Notes: generated by a model from the letters alone, not told the origin. A stretch of 64,000 nt of DNA from Gordonia sp. SL306 (GCF_026625785.1 NZ_CP113063.1:372001-436000), one strand, 5' to 3'. Numbered from the stretch's first letter, positions 27,334 to 36,571 are shown. Made by a program: numbers and translations.

Positions 27334-28155
27334 TCAGGGCTGTGCGGCCAGGAAGTCCACGAGAAGTCGGTTCACCTCGGCAGGCTGTTCGAGGTAGCCG
27401 AAGTGTCCCGCCTTGGCCACCTCTTCGTACCGGGCACCGGGGATCGCCTCGGCGACCTCGCGCGCGAGCTTCGGCGGCAGGGTGCGATCGTCGGCGAAAC
27501 CGATGACCATCGCCGGCCGCGTGATAGCCCGGTAGGCGCCCAGCCGGTCGGCCTCACGGTCGTGCAGGGCGAGCTGTGCACGCACTCCCGGCGTGACCGT
27601 CTGCGGCGAGAAGCCGATGACGTCGAGCCAGTCCTTCGCCGTGCGGTCGTCGTCGAGGGTGTGCGGCGACAGATTCAGGTGGGCGGTGATCGCAGCCTCG
27701 TAGTCCGGCGGCAGGGTGATCTTGCTGTCGTACAGGGCACGCTCCCCCGCCGAGATGGCCTGCTGCAACGGGGTGTTGCGGCCGTACGTGGCGATCATCA
27801 CAGCCGCCTTCACGACATCCGGCCGCGCCAGCGCCAGTTCCTGGGTGATCCGGGCCCCCAGCGAAGTCCCGACCACGAACGCCGGCCCACTGGCGAGATG
27901 CTCGATGAGCGCCGCGGTGTCGGCAACCATGTCGTCGTGGGAGAAACCGTCCGCGCACTCCGAAGAGGGTGCGATTCCCCGATTGTCGAAGGTCACCACC
28001 CGAAAGCCCGCCTTGGTGAGCGCCGGTTGCTGGTGGGCCTGCCACACGCGCCCCGGACTACCGGTACCCATCACGAGCACCACGAGCGGACCTGAACCGA
28101 ACTCCTCGTAGGCGATCTCTATCCCGTTGACCTGCGCGACCTTCGGGCCCCTCAC
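27334..28155 (-). CDS. Alpha/beta-hydrolase family protein
   Basis: This 273-residue hydrolase has the nucleophile elbow GTSLGA (Ser near residue 96) and the catalytic His in AGHFGYLEQP. The acid is probably the Asp in FADDRTLPP. It starts with a GTG that overlaps the fumarylacetoacetate-hydrolase-family gene as GTGA, so the two are coupled. The pair suggests a small catabolic route such as cleavage of a ring-fission product, but the substrate cannot be told. Confidence 0.83.
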   Translation of the reverse strand: MRGPKVAQVNGIEIAYEEFGSGPLVVLVMGTGSPGRVWQAHQQPALTKAGFRVVTFDNRGIAPSSECADGFSHDDMVADTAALIEHLASGPAFVVGTSLGARITQELALARPDVVKAAVMIATYGRNTPLQQAISAGERALYDSKITLPPDYEAAITAHLNLSPHTLDDDRTAKDWLDVIGFSPQTVTPGVRAQLALHDREADRLGAYRAITRPAMVIGFADDRTLPPKLAREVAEAIPGARYEEVAKAGHFGYLEQPAEVNRLLVDFLAAQP

Positions 28156-28925
28156 GGCTTGTCCACCACCGGATTGACGAGTGTCCCGATTCCTTCCACG
28201 GTCACCGAGACCCGTTGTCCGGCCGTCATCGGGCCCACGCCCTCGGGCGTTCCGGTCAGGATGACGTCACCGGGCAGCAGCGTCATGACGCGCGAGATCC
28301 ACTCGACGATCGCACCGACGTCGTGCAGCATCAACGAGGTTCTCGACCGCTGGGTCACCTCGCCGTCGAGCTCGGTGACCAATTCGGCGTCAGCGGGGTC
28401 GAACTCGGTCTCGATCCAGGGACCGAGCGGGCAGAACGTGTCGTAGCCCTTGCCGCGGGTCCACTGTCCGTCGGCCTTCTGCTGATCGCGGGCCGTCACG
28501 TCGTTGGCGACGGTGTAACCGAGGATGACGTCCTTCGCCTTGGCGGCGCTCACGTCCTTGCACGGCTGGCCGATCACGACCGCGAGTTCACCCTCGAAAT
28601 CGACGCGCTCCGAACTCGGCGGGCGCACGATGGGCACCTCCGGACCGATGATCGACGTGTTGGGCTTCAGGAAGATCACCGGATCCGCAGGCGCCTCCCC
28701 ACCCATCTCGGCGACATGAGCGGCGTAGTTCTTCCCGATGCAGATGACCTTCGACGCGAGAATGGGCGCGAGCAATCGCACATCGGCAAGTGCCCACGAC
28801 CGCCCGGTGAACGTCGGGGTACCGAACGGATGCTCCGCGATCTCGCGTGCCCGCTGCCCACCGTCGACGTCTTCGATGGAGACAAACGCGACCCCGTCTG
28901 GGCTGGCAACTCGTCCTAAACGCAT
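28152..28925 (-). CDS. Fumarylacetoacetate hydrolase family protein
   Basis: The 257-residue product has the FAH core: ICIGKNYAAHVAEMG, metal-binding acidic residues in VDFEGELAVVIG, GYTVANDVTARD, and the closing LTGTPEGVGPM. Members include acylpyruvases, oxaloacetate decarboxylases and 2-hydroxyhepta-2,4-diene-1,7-dioate isomerases. It matches Rv2993c in position. It is coupled to the alpha/beta hydrolase downstream and divergent from an MFS transporter that may carry a related substrate. Confidence 0.87.
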   Translation of the reverse strand: MRLGRVASPDGVAFVSIEDVDGGQRAREIAEHPFGTPTFTGRSWALADVRLLAPILASKVICIGKNYAAHVAEMGGEAPADPVIFLKPNTSIIGPEVPIVRPPSSERVDFEGELAVVIGQPCKDVSAAKAKDVILGYTVANDVTARDQQKADGQWTRGKGYDTFCPLGPWIETEFDPADAELVTELDGEVTQRSRTSLMLHDVGAIVEWISRVMTLLPGDVILTGTPEGVGPMTAGQRVSVTVEGIGTLVNPVVDKP

Positions 28926-28989
28926 GGCACGACATTATCGCACCGGCTTTCCCACAACTCGGGACACCGGTTTGACGTGAACTTCTCGC

Positions 28990-29023
28990 GTTCTAGAATA
29001 TGGACGTTGCGTACCACTATATG
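28990..29023 (+). promoter_or_regulatory. Candidate promoter/operator of the MFS transporter
   Basis: The palindrome TTCTAGAA (28991-28998) lies 19 bases upstream of a TATATG box (29018-29023), which lies 15 bases upstream of the GTG start. The heptamer GTTCTAG and the TATATGA word also occur in the promoter of the GntR regulator near 31.6 kb, so common control is possible. Confidence 0.4.
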
Positions 29024-29038
29024 AGATGAGGTGATCGT

Positions 29039-30274
29039 GTGGGCGGCGTCGGGACAACCCGGTCGACGGTCGGATCGGCGGCGGTGACGATGTCACCGCG
29101 GCGCCGATGGGCGATGTTGTGTTGCGCATTGGTCGCAGCCATGACCACGACCTGCGCGGTCAGCGGTGTGGCCTATCTCATCCCGGCGCTCCACACCGAC
29201 CACGGGCTGTCCCTCACGCAGGCATCCGTCCTGGCCACCATTCCGACCGTGGGCCTGATGCTGCTGATCATCCCGTGGGGTGCGCTGCTCGATCGGTTCG
29301 GCGAACGCCGGGTGCTGATCATCTCCCTGTGCATCACGCTGGCGGGCACGGCTGCCACCGCCGTGATCTCGGCCCTCGACGCGCCCTATTGGGTGCTGGC
29401 GACCGGTCTGTTCGTCGGCGGCCTGGGCGCGGGCGCGGCCAACGGCGCGAGTGGCCGGATCGTCGTCGGCTGGTTCCCGGCCCACCAGCGCGGAACCGCG
29501 ATGGGCGTCCGCCAGATGGCGCAGCCCCTTGGCATCGGCGTCTGTGCGCTCACCATGCCGTTCACCGCCCAGTCCTACGGTGTCACAGCCGCACTCCTGA
29601 TCCCGGTCGCCGTGACTGCCCTGGGTCTGGTCGCGTGCGTCGTCGGGATCGTCGACCCTCCGTTGGCCGGAACCCAGCCGTCGGGAGCCCCGGCCCGGAC
29701 CGACAACCCTTACCGCGCGGGCAGTTTCCTGGCTCGCGTACACGGAGTCAGTGTGCTGCTGGTGATCCCGCAGTCGATGATGTGGACCTTCGTGCCCACC
29801 TGGCTGATCGTCGCGCACCACTGGTCACCCGGCGCCGCAGGCGCACTGGTGACCGCCACGCAGGTGGTGGGAGCATTGGGACGGATCGCCGCCGGCCGGG
29901 TCTCGGACAGGTGGGGCTCGCGGATGCGACCCATCCGCGTGATCGCGGTCGCCGCGGCGCTGTCGATGGCGGTACTGGCGTTGACCGACTGGCTGCACAG
30001 TCCGGTCGCACCGGTCGTGATGGCGATCGCGACCATCGCCTCGGTCGCCGACAACGGCTTGGCGTTCACCGCGATCGCCGAGTTCGCGGGTCCTGGCTGG
30101 AGCGGCCGCGGTCTGGCGGTGCAGAACACGGCTCAGTATCTCGCGACGGCCGCCACCACACCGGTGCTGGGTGCACTGATAGGTGCCGCCGGGTTCCCCC
30201 TCGCGTTCGCCCTCACTGCCCTGACCCCCCTGGTCGCCGTTCCACTGGTCCCTCGCGATCCAGGAGCCGATTGA
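29039..30274 (+). CDS. Major facilitator superfamily transporter
   Basis: This 411-residue protein has about 12 hydrophobic segments. The MFS signature lies after helix 2 (WGALLDRFGERRVLI) and is partly repeated after helix 8 (AGRVSDRWGSRMRP). A GAGGTGAT ribosome binding site precedes the GTG start. It corresponds in position to Rv2994. The substrate is unknown. The divergent FAH/hydrolase pair hints at an organic acid. Its last 62 bases overlap the 3' end of the convergent DUF1648 gene. Confidence 0.85.
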   Translation: MGGVGTTRSTVGSAAVTMSPRRRWAMLCCALVAAMTTTCAVSGVAYLIPALHTDHGLSLTQASVLATIPTVGLMLLIIPWGALLDRFGERRVLIISLCITLAGTAATAVISALDAPYWVLATGLFVGGLGAGAANGASGRIVVGWFPAHQRGTAMGVRQMAQPLGIGVCALTMPFTAQSYGVTAALLIPVAVTALGLVACVVGIVDPPLAGTQPSGAPARTDNPYRAGSFLARVHGVSVLLVIPQSMMWTFVPTWLIVAHHWSPGAAGALVTATQVVGALGRIAAGRVSDRWGSRMRPIRVIAVAAALSMAVLALTDWLHSPVAPVVMAIATIASVADNGLAFTAIAEFAGPGWSGRGLAVQNTAQYLATAATTPVLGALIGAAGFPLAFALTALTPLVAVPLVPRDPGAD

Positions 30275-31256
30275 CCACGCCTGCGGCGGTCGACGCGTCA
30301 TCGACCACCACGATGTCGCGTCGCCCGTCCTGCCGCACCACCAGGAGGGCGGACCCGGATTTCAACACGAATCCCTTGGCTCCCTTGAGATCTCCGTGAA
30401 CTGCGATGCGGTGGCCGAAGCCCCCGAAGTCCCGCAGAGCCCGCACGCCGACCACCTCGGCGTGGTCGATCTCCGGCATCGCGACGTGCGTGCGCGGCCA
30501 CCCCAGCCGCCCGCGCACGCTGACCCCGGTCCGATCCACGGTGACCCGAGTGCCCCACATTGCGATGACCGACACCACGACGATCAGCAGGACCGCCGCG
30601 CCGACCCACGAGCGCAGCACCAGGGCCAGGCTCGCGAGGATCACCACGGACCCGCCGAGGATCAGTGACGCCCCAGGCGACGATGAGACGACCCGGGTCC
30701 AGACGATCCGCTCCTCCGCCCCGATCGCGACGTGTGGGCGGTCCCCGATGTCGCCGACGGGCGGCGTCACGGCCCACGATGGCACGAGCGCGGCGACGCC
30801 GATACCACCCACGAGGCCGATCGCCATCGACAACGCGATCTGCCACTGCGGTGTCGGTACCGTATCGGCATTGGCCACACCTCGCTGACAAGCCATGGTC
30901 GACACGATCACAGCCACGGTCGAGATGACAACGCCGGCAACGATTCCGACACTTGTCCGGATGATCGTGGCATCGGTGGCCCGGATACTCAGGGCCACGC
31001 CGACCAATGCACCGACCATCCCCACCACGATCGGCGCGACGATCACGAACGTCAGACCGGAGAAGCCGTCGGCGCCGTGCGACGACCAGTGCGTGGCAAC
31101 CGGATCGGGCAGGACCGTCCGCCACGACGCGACCAGGGCGGCGCCGATCGCCGCCGCAAGCGCCGACGGTGCAATCGCCAGCGCGCACACCACCCGGCGA
31201 TCCCGGGCGGTCATGCCGACCACGCCCTCGCTCCGACCATCCTGCGAATCCCTCAC
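30213..31256 (-). CDS. DUF1648-type polytopic membrane protein
   Basis: The protein has about 347 residues and six predicted membrane segments. Near the N-terminus PDPVATHWSSHGADGF matches the DUF1648 signature. A C-terminal soluble portion (RVTVDRTGVSVRGRLGWPRTHV) resembles a PH-like bacterial domain. GTG 31256 was chosen because it overlaps the GntR stop as GTGA. YtrA-type GntR regulators often sit in operons with such membrane proteins and control responses to envelope stress. The function is otherwise unknown. Confidence 0.75.
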   Translation of the reverse strand: MRDSQDGRSEGVVGMTARDRRVVCALAIAPSALAAAIGAALVASWRTVLPDPVATHWSSHGADGFSGLTFVIVAPIVVGMVGALVGVALSIRATDATIIRTSVGIVAGVVISTVAVIVSTMACQRGVANADTVPTPQWQIALSMAIGLVGGIGVAALVPSWAVTPPVGDIGDRPHVAIGAEERIVWTRVVSSSPGASLILGGSVVILASLALVLRSWVGAAVLLIVVVSVIAMWGTRVTVDRTGVSVRGRLGWPRTHVAMPEIDHAEVVGVRALRDFGGFGHRIAVHGDLKGAKGFVLKSGSALLVVRQDGRRDIVVVDDASTAAGVVNRLLDREGPVERRPGGSGQ

Positions 31257-31606
31257 GTCTGCCACCTCTCTCGGATCTCGACCGCCAGCACGTCGGGCCT
31301 GATGTCCAACCGCCGCGCCACATCCACGAGCCGATCCATCGCCTCGACGAACTCCGAGCGATCGGGAGCCGCCGCCGTGACGACTGCGCCCCGGCCGCGA
31401 CGGAGTTCGACGACCCCTTCGTCACGAAGCATCTGATACGCGCGCAGCACGGTGTGCAGATTGATGTCGAGGCTCCGGGACAGTTCACGGGCGGGCGGCA
31501 GACGTTCACCGGCTTCCACCTCGCCGCGGACGATGGCCCCACGGACCGACGACGCCACCTGTTCGAAGATCGGGGCGCGTGAGGCCTGGTCGATACGGAT
31601 CAACAC
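31253..31606 (-). CDS. GntR-family regulator, YtrA type
   Basis: This short regulator of 117 residues has an N-terminal winged helix (PIFEQVASSVRGAIVRGEVEAGERLPPARELSRSLDINLHTVLRAYQML, in part) and only a short C-terminal helix region, as in the YtrA subfamily. It starts at a GTG, and a TATATG box ends eight bases before it, so the message is probably leaderless. An inverted repeat lies just upstream. It is coupled to the membrane protein it probably regulates. Confidence 0.85.
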   Translation of the reverse strand: MLIRIDQASRAPIFEQVASSVRGAIVRGEVEAGERLPPARELSRSLDINLHTVLRAYQMLRDEGVVELRRGRGAVVTAAAPDRSEFVEAMDRLVDVARRLDIRPDVLAVEIRERWQT

Positions 31607-31614
31607 ACGAAGAT

Positions 31615-31639
31615 CATATAGTTCTATCTCAACTAGAAC
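31615..31639 (-). promoter_or_regulatory. GntR promoter with inverted-repeat operator
   Basis: A perfect inverted repeat, GTTCTA-7-TAGAAC, spans 31621-31639. On the minus strand it sits directly upstream of the TATATG -10 box (31620-31615), between it and the likely -35 region. This is the expected position for an autorepressor site of the adjacent GntR protein. Confidence 0.6.
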
Positions 31640-31660
31640 AATAAGGAGCCGTCGAACGAA

Positions 31661-31694
31661 CGACCCCCACCCGGACACGTCCGGGCGGGGGTCG
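31661..31694 (-). terminator. Stem-loop downstream of leuB
   Basis: The arms CGACCCCCACCCGGAC and GTCCGGGCGGGGGTCG pair at 15 of 16 positions around a very short loop. It begins 17 bases after the leuB stop on the minus strand. There is no strong U-tract, so it is a GC-rich terminator of the kind common in actinobacteria. Confidence 0.6.
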
Positions 31695-31710
31695 TCGCAG
31701 GTGTTGGGCC

Positions 31711-32721
31711 CTAGAGGCGCTCGCGGATCCGGCGGCCGATTTCCGAGGTCTTCAAGTCGCCCGACCCGCGCTCGGCAAGGTCGTCGATGACGGCCTTCTC
31801 CACGCGCGCCGCGGCATCCGTCTCGCCGAGGTGGGCGAGCAACAACGCTGCGGACAGGATCGCGGCGGTCGGATCCGCCTTACCCTGTCCCGCGATGTCC
31901 GGCGCACTACCGTGCACGGGCTCGAACATCGAGGGATTCGCCCCCGTCGCATCGATGTTGCCCGAAGCCGCCAGGCCGATACCACCGGTGACGGCGGCCG
32001 CGATGTCGGTGATGATGTCGCCGAAGAGATTGTCGGTGACGATGACGTCGAACCGGCCCGGATCGGTGACCAGATAGATGGTTGCCGCATCCACGTGGCA
32101 GTAGTCGGTGCTGACATCCGGATACTCGGCGCCGATCTCGGCGACCGTCCGACTCCACATCGAGCCCGCGAAGGTCAGCACGTTCGTCTTGTGCACCAGC
32201 GTCAGCTTCTTCCGACGCGCCCGTGCACGCTCGAAGGCGTTGCGCACCACGCGCTCCACACCGAACCGGGTGTTCACGCTCACCTCGGTGGCCACCTCGT
32301 GCGGGGTCCCGACGCGGATGGCGCCACCGTTTCCGGTGTAAGGACCCTCGGTTCCCTCACGGACGACCACGAAATCGATGTCGGGGTCCCCGGCCAGCGG
32401 CGAGGTGACACCCGGTAGACGGCGCGAGGGGCGAAGGTTGACGTGGTGATCGAGCGCGAAGCGCATGTTCAGCAACAATCCCCGCTCGAGCACCCCCGAC
32501 GGGACCGACGGATCCCCGATCGCGCCCAGCAAGATCGCATCGTGCCTGCGGAGCGATTCCAGGTCGTCCTCGGTGAGCAGTTCACCGTTCCGGTGGTAGC
32601 GGCGCGCACCGAGGTCGAACTCGGTGGTCGAGACGTCGGTGACAACGGATTCGAGTACGCCGACGGCCTCCTCGATGACCTCGGGACCGATACCGTCGCC
32701 GGCGATGACGGCGAGTTTCAT
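31711..32721 (-). CDS. leuB: 3-isopropylmalate dehydrogenase
   Basis: This 336-residue NAD-dependent decarboxylating dehydrogenase catalyses the third leucine step. It has [12 protein letters not shown] at the N-terminus, the substrate-binding [14 protein letters not shown], the metal-binding [11 protein letters not shown] and the NAD-binding [17 protein letters not shown]. Its ATG overlaps the serA stop as ATGA, so serA and leuB form an operon. Confidence 0.96.
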   Translation of the reverse strand: MKLAVIAGDGIGPEVIEEAVGVLESVVTDVSTTEFDLGARRYHRNGELLTEDDLESLRRHDAILLGAIGDPSVPSGVLERGLLLNMRFALDHHVNLRPSRRLPGVTSPLAGDPDIDFVVVREGTEGPYTGNGGAIRVGTPHEVATEVSVNTRFGVERVVRNAFERARARRKKLTLVHKTNVLTFAGSMWSRTVAEIGAEYPDVSTDYCHVDAATIYLVTDPGRFDVIVTDNLFGDIITDIAAAVTGGIGLAASGNIDATGANPSMFEPVHGSAPDIAGQGKADPTAAILSAALLLAHLGETDAAARVEKAVIDDLAERGSGDLKTSEIGRRIRERL

Positions 32722-34325
32722 GACAAGTCCACCTGTTCGATGAGAGTTGCGCCCACGGCTTCACCGATGGAGGCGATGAGGTCGTCGTCGAGCGGACCGC
32801 TGACACGCAGCATCACCGTCGCCCCGCCGCCTTCGGCATCCTGGGACAGACCTGCGGCCCGGATGTCGATGCCCGCGTTACCGAGCAGCGTGCCGATCTT
32901 GCCAAGCGAACCGGGCTCGTCGGCATAACTCACGACGAGATTCAGTCCCTCGGCGCGAAGATCGAAGTTGCGGCCGTTGATGTTGACGATCTTCTCGACG
33001 AGGCGGGGCTCGGTCAGGCTGCCGGAGACGTTGTGCACCGACCCGTCGGCGAAAACGGCCTTCACGTCGACCACGCTGCGGTGGTTGGGACTCTCCGAAG
33101 CCGTGGTCACCTCGCTGGTCACGCCACGATCGGCGGCGACAGTCGGCGCGTTCACGAAGGTGACCGGCTCGTCGAGCACGGCCGAGAACAGCCCGCGCAG
33201 CGCCGACAGCCCGAGAACGTCGACATTGTTGGCCGCCAGTTCACCGCGGACATCGACGACGATCGAGGTCGGCGGCTCCTTGCTGATGGCGCCCACGAGG
33301 ACGCCTGCCTTACGCGCGACCTCGAGCCATGGCGCGACCTCCTCGTCGACCGTGCCGCCGGTGATGTTGACGGCATCGGGCACGAAGTGTCCGGCGAGAG
33401 CCAGACGCACGCTCTTCGCGACGTCGGTGCCTGCGCGGTCTTGTGCCTCACTGGTCGAGGCGCCGAGATGCGGGGTCACCACGACCTGCGGGAGTTCGAA
33501 GAGCGGCGAGTCGGTGCACGGCTCGGTCGCATAGACGTCGAGCCCGGCGCCCCGCACATGACCGGACGTGATCGCATCGGCGAGTGCCTGCTCGTCGATC
33601 AGCCCGCCGCGGGCCGCGTTCACGATGACAACGCCCTTCTTGGTGCGCGCGAGCTGATCCGTACCGATGAGGCCGAGGGTCTCCGGCGTCTTGGGAAGGT
33701 GCACGGTGATGAAATCGGCGCGCTCGAGCAGCTCGTCGAGACTCACCAGCTCGATACCCAACTGGGCTGCTCGCGCCGGTGACACATAGGGATCATAGGC
33801 AATGATCGACGTCTCGAAGGCGGCCATCCGGGCGGCGACCAGCTGGCCGATGCGGCCGAGTCCCACCACGCCGACGGTCTTGTCGAAGATCTCCACGCCA
33901 TTGAACGACGAACGCTTCCAGGCATGCTCACGCAACGTGGCGTCGGCCGCCGGGATCTGGCGCGCCGCGGACATCAGCAGGGCCACCGCGTGCTCGGCGG
34001 CCGTGTGGATGTTGGAGGTCGGTGCGTTGACCACCATCACTCCGCGCTGCGTGGCCGCGGGCACATCGACGTTGTCGAGGCCCACGCCGGCACGGGCGAT
34101 GATCTTCAACCGCGGTGCGACGTCGAGGACCTCTGCGTCGACGGTGGTGGCCGAGCGCACCAGGATGGCGTCGGCGTCGACGGCGGCTTCGAGGAGCTTC
34201 GGTCGATCGGGGCCGTCGACCCAGCGCACCTCGACGTCGTCTCCCAGCGCCTCGACGGTCGAAGGTGCCAGTTTGTCGGCGATCAGAACGACCGGACGGC
34301 CAGCTGAGGTCACAATATTCTCCAT
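32718..34325 (-). CDS. serA: D-3-phosphoglycerate dehydrogenase, long form with ASB and ACT domains
   Basis: The 535-residue product is the long actinobacterial form. The catalytic/NAD domain has [17 protein letters not shown] and the catalytic His in [16 protein letters not shown]. An intervening allosteric substrate-binding domain follows. The C-terminal ACT domain ([18 protein letters not shown]) binds serine for feedback inhibition. It catalyses the first step of serine synthesis and is coupled to leuB. Confidence 0.96.
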   Translation of the reverse strand: MENIVTSAGRPVVLIADKLAPSTVEALGDDVEVRWVDGPDRPKLLEAAVDADAILVRSATTVDAEVLDVAPRLKIIARAGVGLDNVDVPAATQRGVMVVNAPTSNIHTAAEHAVALLMSAARQIPAADATLREHAWKRSSFNGVEIFDKTVGVVGLGRIGQLVAARMAAFETSIIAYDPYVSPARAAQLGIELVSLDELLERADFITVHLPKTPETLGLIGTDQLARTKKGVVIVNAARGGLIDEQALADAITSGHVRGAGLDVYATEPCTDSPLFELPQVVVTPHLGASTSEAQDRAGTDVAKSVRLALAGHFVPDAVNITGGTVDEEVAPWLEVARKAGVLVGAISKEPPTSIVVDVRGELAANNVDVLGLSALRGLFSAVLDEPVTFVNAPTVAADRGVTSEVTTASESPNHRSVVDVKAVFADGSVHNVSGSLTEPRLVEKIVNINGRNFDLRAEGLNLVVSYADEPGSLGKIGTLLGNAGIDIRAAGLSQDAEGGGATVMLRVSGPLDDDLIASIGEAVGATLIEQVDLS

Positions 34326-34624
34326 GATCGAGGGGCGAAGTGAACGGTGCGGAGACCACCGCGACCCGCTCCGGTGACCGCGACGACTTCCGCGAACAGC
34401 TTAGTGGTCGGCTCGTCACCCATTCGCAGCCGGTCTCGACCGGTCGCACTCGGTACCGCGATTTGCGGGTAGATTGTGATCGGCATTACGGATAGGTTGC
34501 AAACCGACCCCGGGACGATTCCGCGGAGCACACTGCGCGGGCACCGACCGGTACGGTGAGCTTGGCCCCGAGCGACGTGTCTCGGGGCCGATGATTTCTT
34601 GTGTCTCGAACGAGCGGAGTGTGG
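34326..34624. other. Intergenic region between serA and the secreted protease
   Basis: This divergent gap of about 300 bases must carry the serA promoter and the protease promoter. A perfect inverted repeat, GGCCCCGAG/CTCGGGGCC with an eight-base loop, spans 34564-34589 and is followed by the T-rich GATGATTTCTTGTG. It lies 36 bases before the protease start, so it would form a hairpin in the 5' leader and might act as an attenuator or RNA stabiliser. No other gene is seen. Confidence 0.5.
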
Positions 34625-35290
34625 ATGATGAGGAAGCTGACAGCACTGTTGGCGGTTCTGGCTGCAACGGTGCTGGCCGGCTGGGGGGCTGGCATTGCCC
34701 ACGCCGCACCGGCAAAGGTCTATCTCGGTGGAGGCTCCGGGATCCTGGTGCTCAAGGGCGGTAGTTCTGCCGCAGCCTGCACCCTGACCACGATCGGCAA
34801 GTCGAACACCGGCAAGCTGATCGGTATCACCGCAGGCCACTGCGGTAAGCCGGGGCAGAAGGTGTATTCGGAGACCTTCCAGGACCGGGGACAGGCAGGA
34901 ACCATCACTTATTCCGCCAGTGATCTCGACATCGCGGTGATCGAGTTCAATTCGGCGAAGGTCGTCCCCCTGCGCACTGTGCGCGGCGTGACCATCCGAT
35001 CGGTCGACACGCGACCACTCGCTTTCCCGACGATCGCCTGCAAGGAGGGCCGAACCACCGGCAACACCTGCGGCATCAGCTGGTTCTCCGACGGCGACGC
35101 ACATTTCAGTCAGATGTGCGTGATCGAAGGCGACTCCGGTAGCCCCGTGGTGGTCGGTGACCGCCTCGTCGGGATGGTGAACGCCTACTACTTCGTGGGC
35201 TGCATCGGCCCCGAGACCGGCACCAACATCGGCCCGGTGCTCAAGCGGATCGGATCTCTCTCGCAGTACCGCGGATTCCGACCGATCTGA
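34625..35290 (+). CDS. Secreted trypsin-like (S1 family) serine protease
   Basis: This 221-residue protein has a Sec signal peptide (MMRKLTALLAVLAATVLAG..., probable cleavage after AHA). The mature chymotrypsin-fold domain has the catalytic triad: His in ITAGHCG, Asp in SDLDIAVIEF and Ser in EGDSGSPVVV. Two or more cysteine pairs are possible (ACTL/GHCG, IACK/NTCG). It resembles small secreted S1 proteases of actinobacteria. A GGAG site lies six bases before the ATG at 34625. It is not part of the conserved neighbourhood, so it is accessory content, and it ends at a very strong terminator. Confidence 0.85.
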   Translation: MMRKLTALLAVLAATVLAGWGAGIAHAAPAKVYLGGGSGILVLKGGSSAAACTLTTIGKSNTGKLIGITAGHCGKPGQKVYSETFQDRGQAGTITYSASDLDIAVIEFNSAKVVPLRTVRGVTIRSVDTRPLAFPTIACKEGRTTGNTCGISWFSDGDAHFSQMCVIEGDSGSPVVVGDRLVGMVNAYYFVGCIGPETGTNIGPVLKRIGSLSQYRGFRPI

Positions 35291-35306
35291 TAACTGTCCG
35301 ACATAC

Positions 35307-35344
35307 GAAGGAGGCCCCGGGACTTCGGTCCCGGGGCCTCCTTC
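35307..35344. terminator. Perfect 17-bp terminator hairpin with TTCG loop
   Basis: The arms GAAGGAGGCCCCGGGAC and its exact complement flank a TTCG tetraloop. The structure lies between the protease stop and the stop of the converging four-gene cassette, so it can end transcription from both sides. Confidence 0.85.
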
Positions 35345-35373
35345 GTGTACAGCGGTCAGCACGTCGCGATGAA

Positions 35374-35769
35374 TCAGTCGGTTTCGTATCGAGTCCCCGG
35401 ATGCAGCCGCAACCACGCGGAGAGTTCAGCCAGGAACTGTGTCCGAGTCCAATCCTCGACACGGCTGAGCTCATGCGGTGTGAGGCCTTCGATTGTCCGG
35501 CCGCCGGCGTCGGCGTCCCACTCGTCGATTGCCAGCGCGCGTCGCCTCTCGTACTCGGCAAGCCGAACGCGCCGGTCGACGCAGAACAGTTCGTAATCGT
35601 CCGACCCCCACCGCTCCGGGATGGGCAGCACAGCATTCCTCAACTGCGCATCGCCCAGGTCCGCAAGCGCTTCGCGAATCTGCTCGATGGCGTTGGGGTC
35701 CATAGCCATCACCCGCAGAATCTCAACGTACTCAGCAGGGACGCTGCACACTCCCGCTCCGTCAGACAT
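35374..35769 (-). CDS. Hypothetical acidic protein, last gene of the EspC-like cassette
   Basis: This soluble protein of about 131 residues is rich in Asp, Glu and Arg (for example RRVRLAEYERRRALAIDEWDADAGG). It has no signal peptide or membrane segment and matches no family I recognise. The start is uncertain. ATG 35769 overlaps the upstream gene by eight bases, and ATG 35781 is also in frame. Its place at the end of a type VII-substrate cassette makes a chaperone or immunity-like role possible, but that is inference from position only. Confidence 0.65.
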   Translation of the reverse strand: MSDGAGVCSVPAEYVEILRVMAMDPNAIEQIREALADLGDAQLRNAVLPIPERWGSDDYELFCVDRRVRLAEYERRRALAIDEWDADAGGRTIEGLTPHELSRVEDWTRTQFLAELSAWLRLHPGTRYETD

Positions 35770-36571
35770 TGCGATGCTCATTCGGCACCAACGATCTGTC
35801 ACGCAACCGCCTGATCACCGCCGTGCCTCCGAGTTCTGCCCTCAATTCAGGGTGCCGATGGTAGAAATCGATGAGCCAGAAGGTCGCGGGGCCCCCGAGA
35901 CACGACTCGTCTACCCGGATCTCGTCGTACCGTTCGCCGGGCCGAACCGAGATCCATGCCCCGTTCCGTTTGTCACCCTTCGTCAGAACCGGCGTCACTT
36001 CGGTGACGATTCCCCAATCGAGGTCAGTGGCGGTCCGATGTGAGGGCACACTGATCCCGCGCTCCGACACGGACATCCACGCGGAATCACGGTTGGCCAC
36101 CCGCACCGCGTTGCCGATATAGAGCATTCCCACCACGAACGCCACAGGCGGATAAAGGTTTTCGGCCGACTCGCTTGCGAGCGAAATGTGCACCGCATCA
36201 CGCCAGGCCCCGACTGCGAAGAGCAATGCACCGGCGCCAAACGTTGCGGTGGAAACAATGTCGAATGCGCGCATCAGAGGATCACGCCGAATGGTCAGCA
36301 CGCCGTCCCGGAGGAACGGATCACCCCCCGCAGTTGTCATCGTGCGTAACCGCGCAGATCGAAGAATCGAGCAGATTTCCAGGATGAGTCCACACGCAAT
36401 CAGCTCGGCGCAGAGAAAGCCGAGTCGCTGACCACCCGCCAAGCCCGCGATACCAATGCCGGCGAACGACGTACCAAGGACGGTGTAGACCAGTGCACCC
36501 GCCCAATCGCCGCGCGGTCGCGATGACCACTCTTTCGGTACCGGCAGGAGAAGCCGGTGACTCGATGTCAC
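35762..36571 (-). CDS. Hypothetical four-helix membrane protein, third gene of the EspC-like cassette
   Basis: The protein has about 269 residues. Four hydrophobic segments are visible (ALVYTVLGTSFAGIGIAGLA, LCAELIACGLILEICSIL, STATFGAGALLFAVGAW, FVVGMLYIGNAV). A soluble C-terminal domain with SERGISVPSHRTATDLDWGIV follows and looks like a bacterial PH-like domain. GTG 36571 overlaps the effector-like gene stop as GTGA, and GTG 36577 is also in frame. Since the preceding gene has a glycine/alanine-rich membrane-active-looking tail, an immunity role is conceivable. I recognise no named family. Confidence 0.65.
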   Translation of the reverse strand: MTSSHRLLLPVPKEWSSRPRGDWAGALVYTVLGTSFAGIGIAGLAGGQRLGFLCAELIACGLILEICSILRSARLRTMTTAGGDPFLRDGVLTIRRDPLMRAFDIVSTATFGAGALLFAVGAWRDAVHISLASESAENLYPPVAFVVGMLYIGNAVRVANRDSAWMSVSERGISVPSHRTATDLDWGIVTEVTPVLTKGDKRNGAWISVRPGERYDEIRVDESCLGGPATFWLIDFYHRHPELRAELGGTAVIRRLRDRSLVPNEHRNV

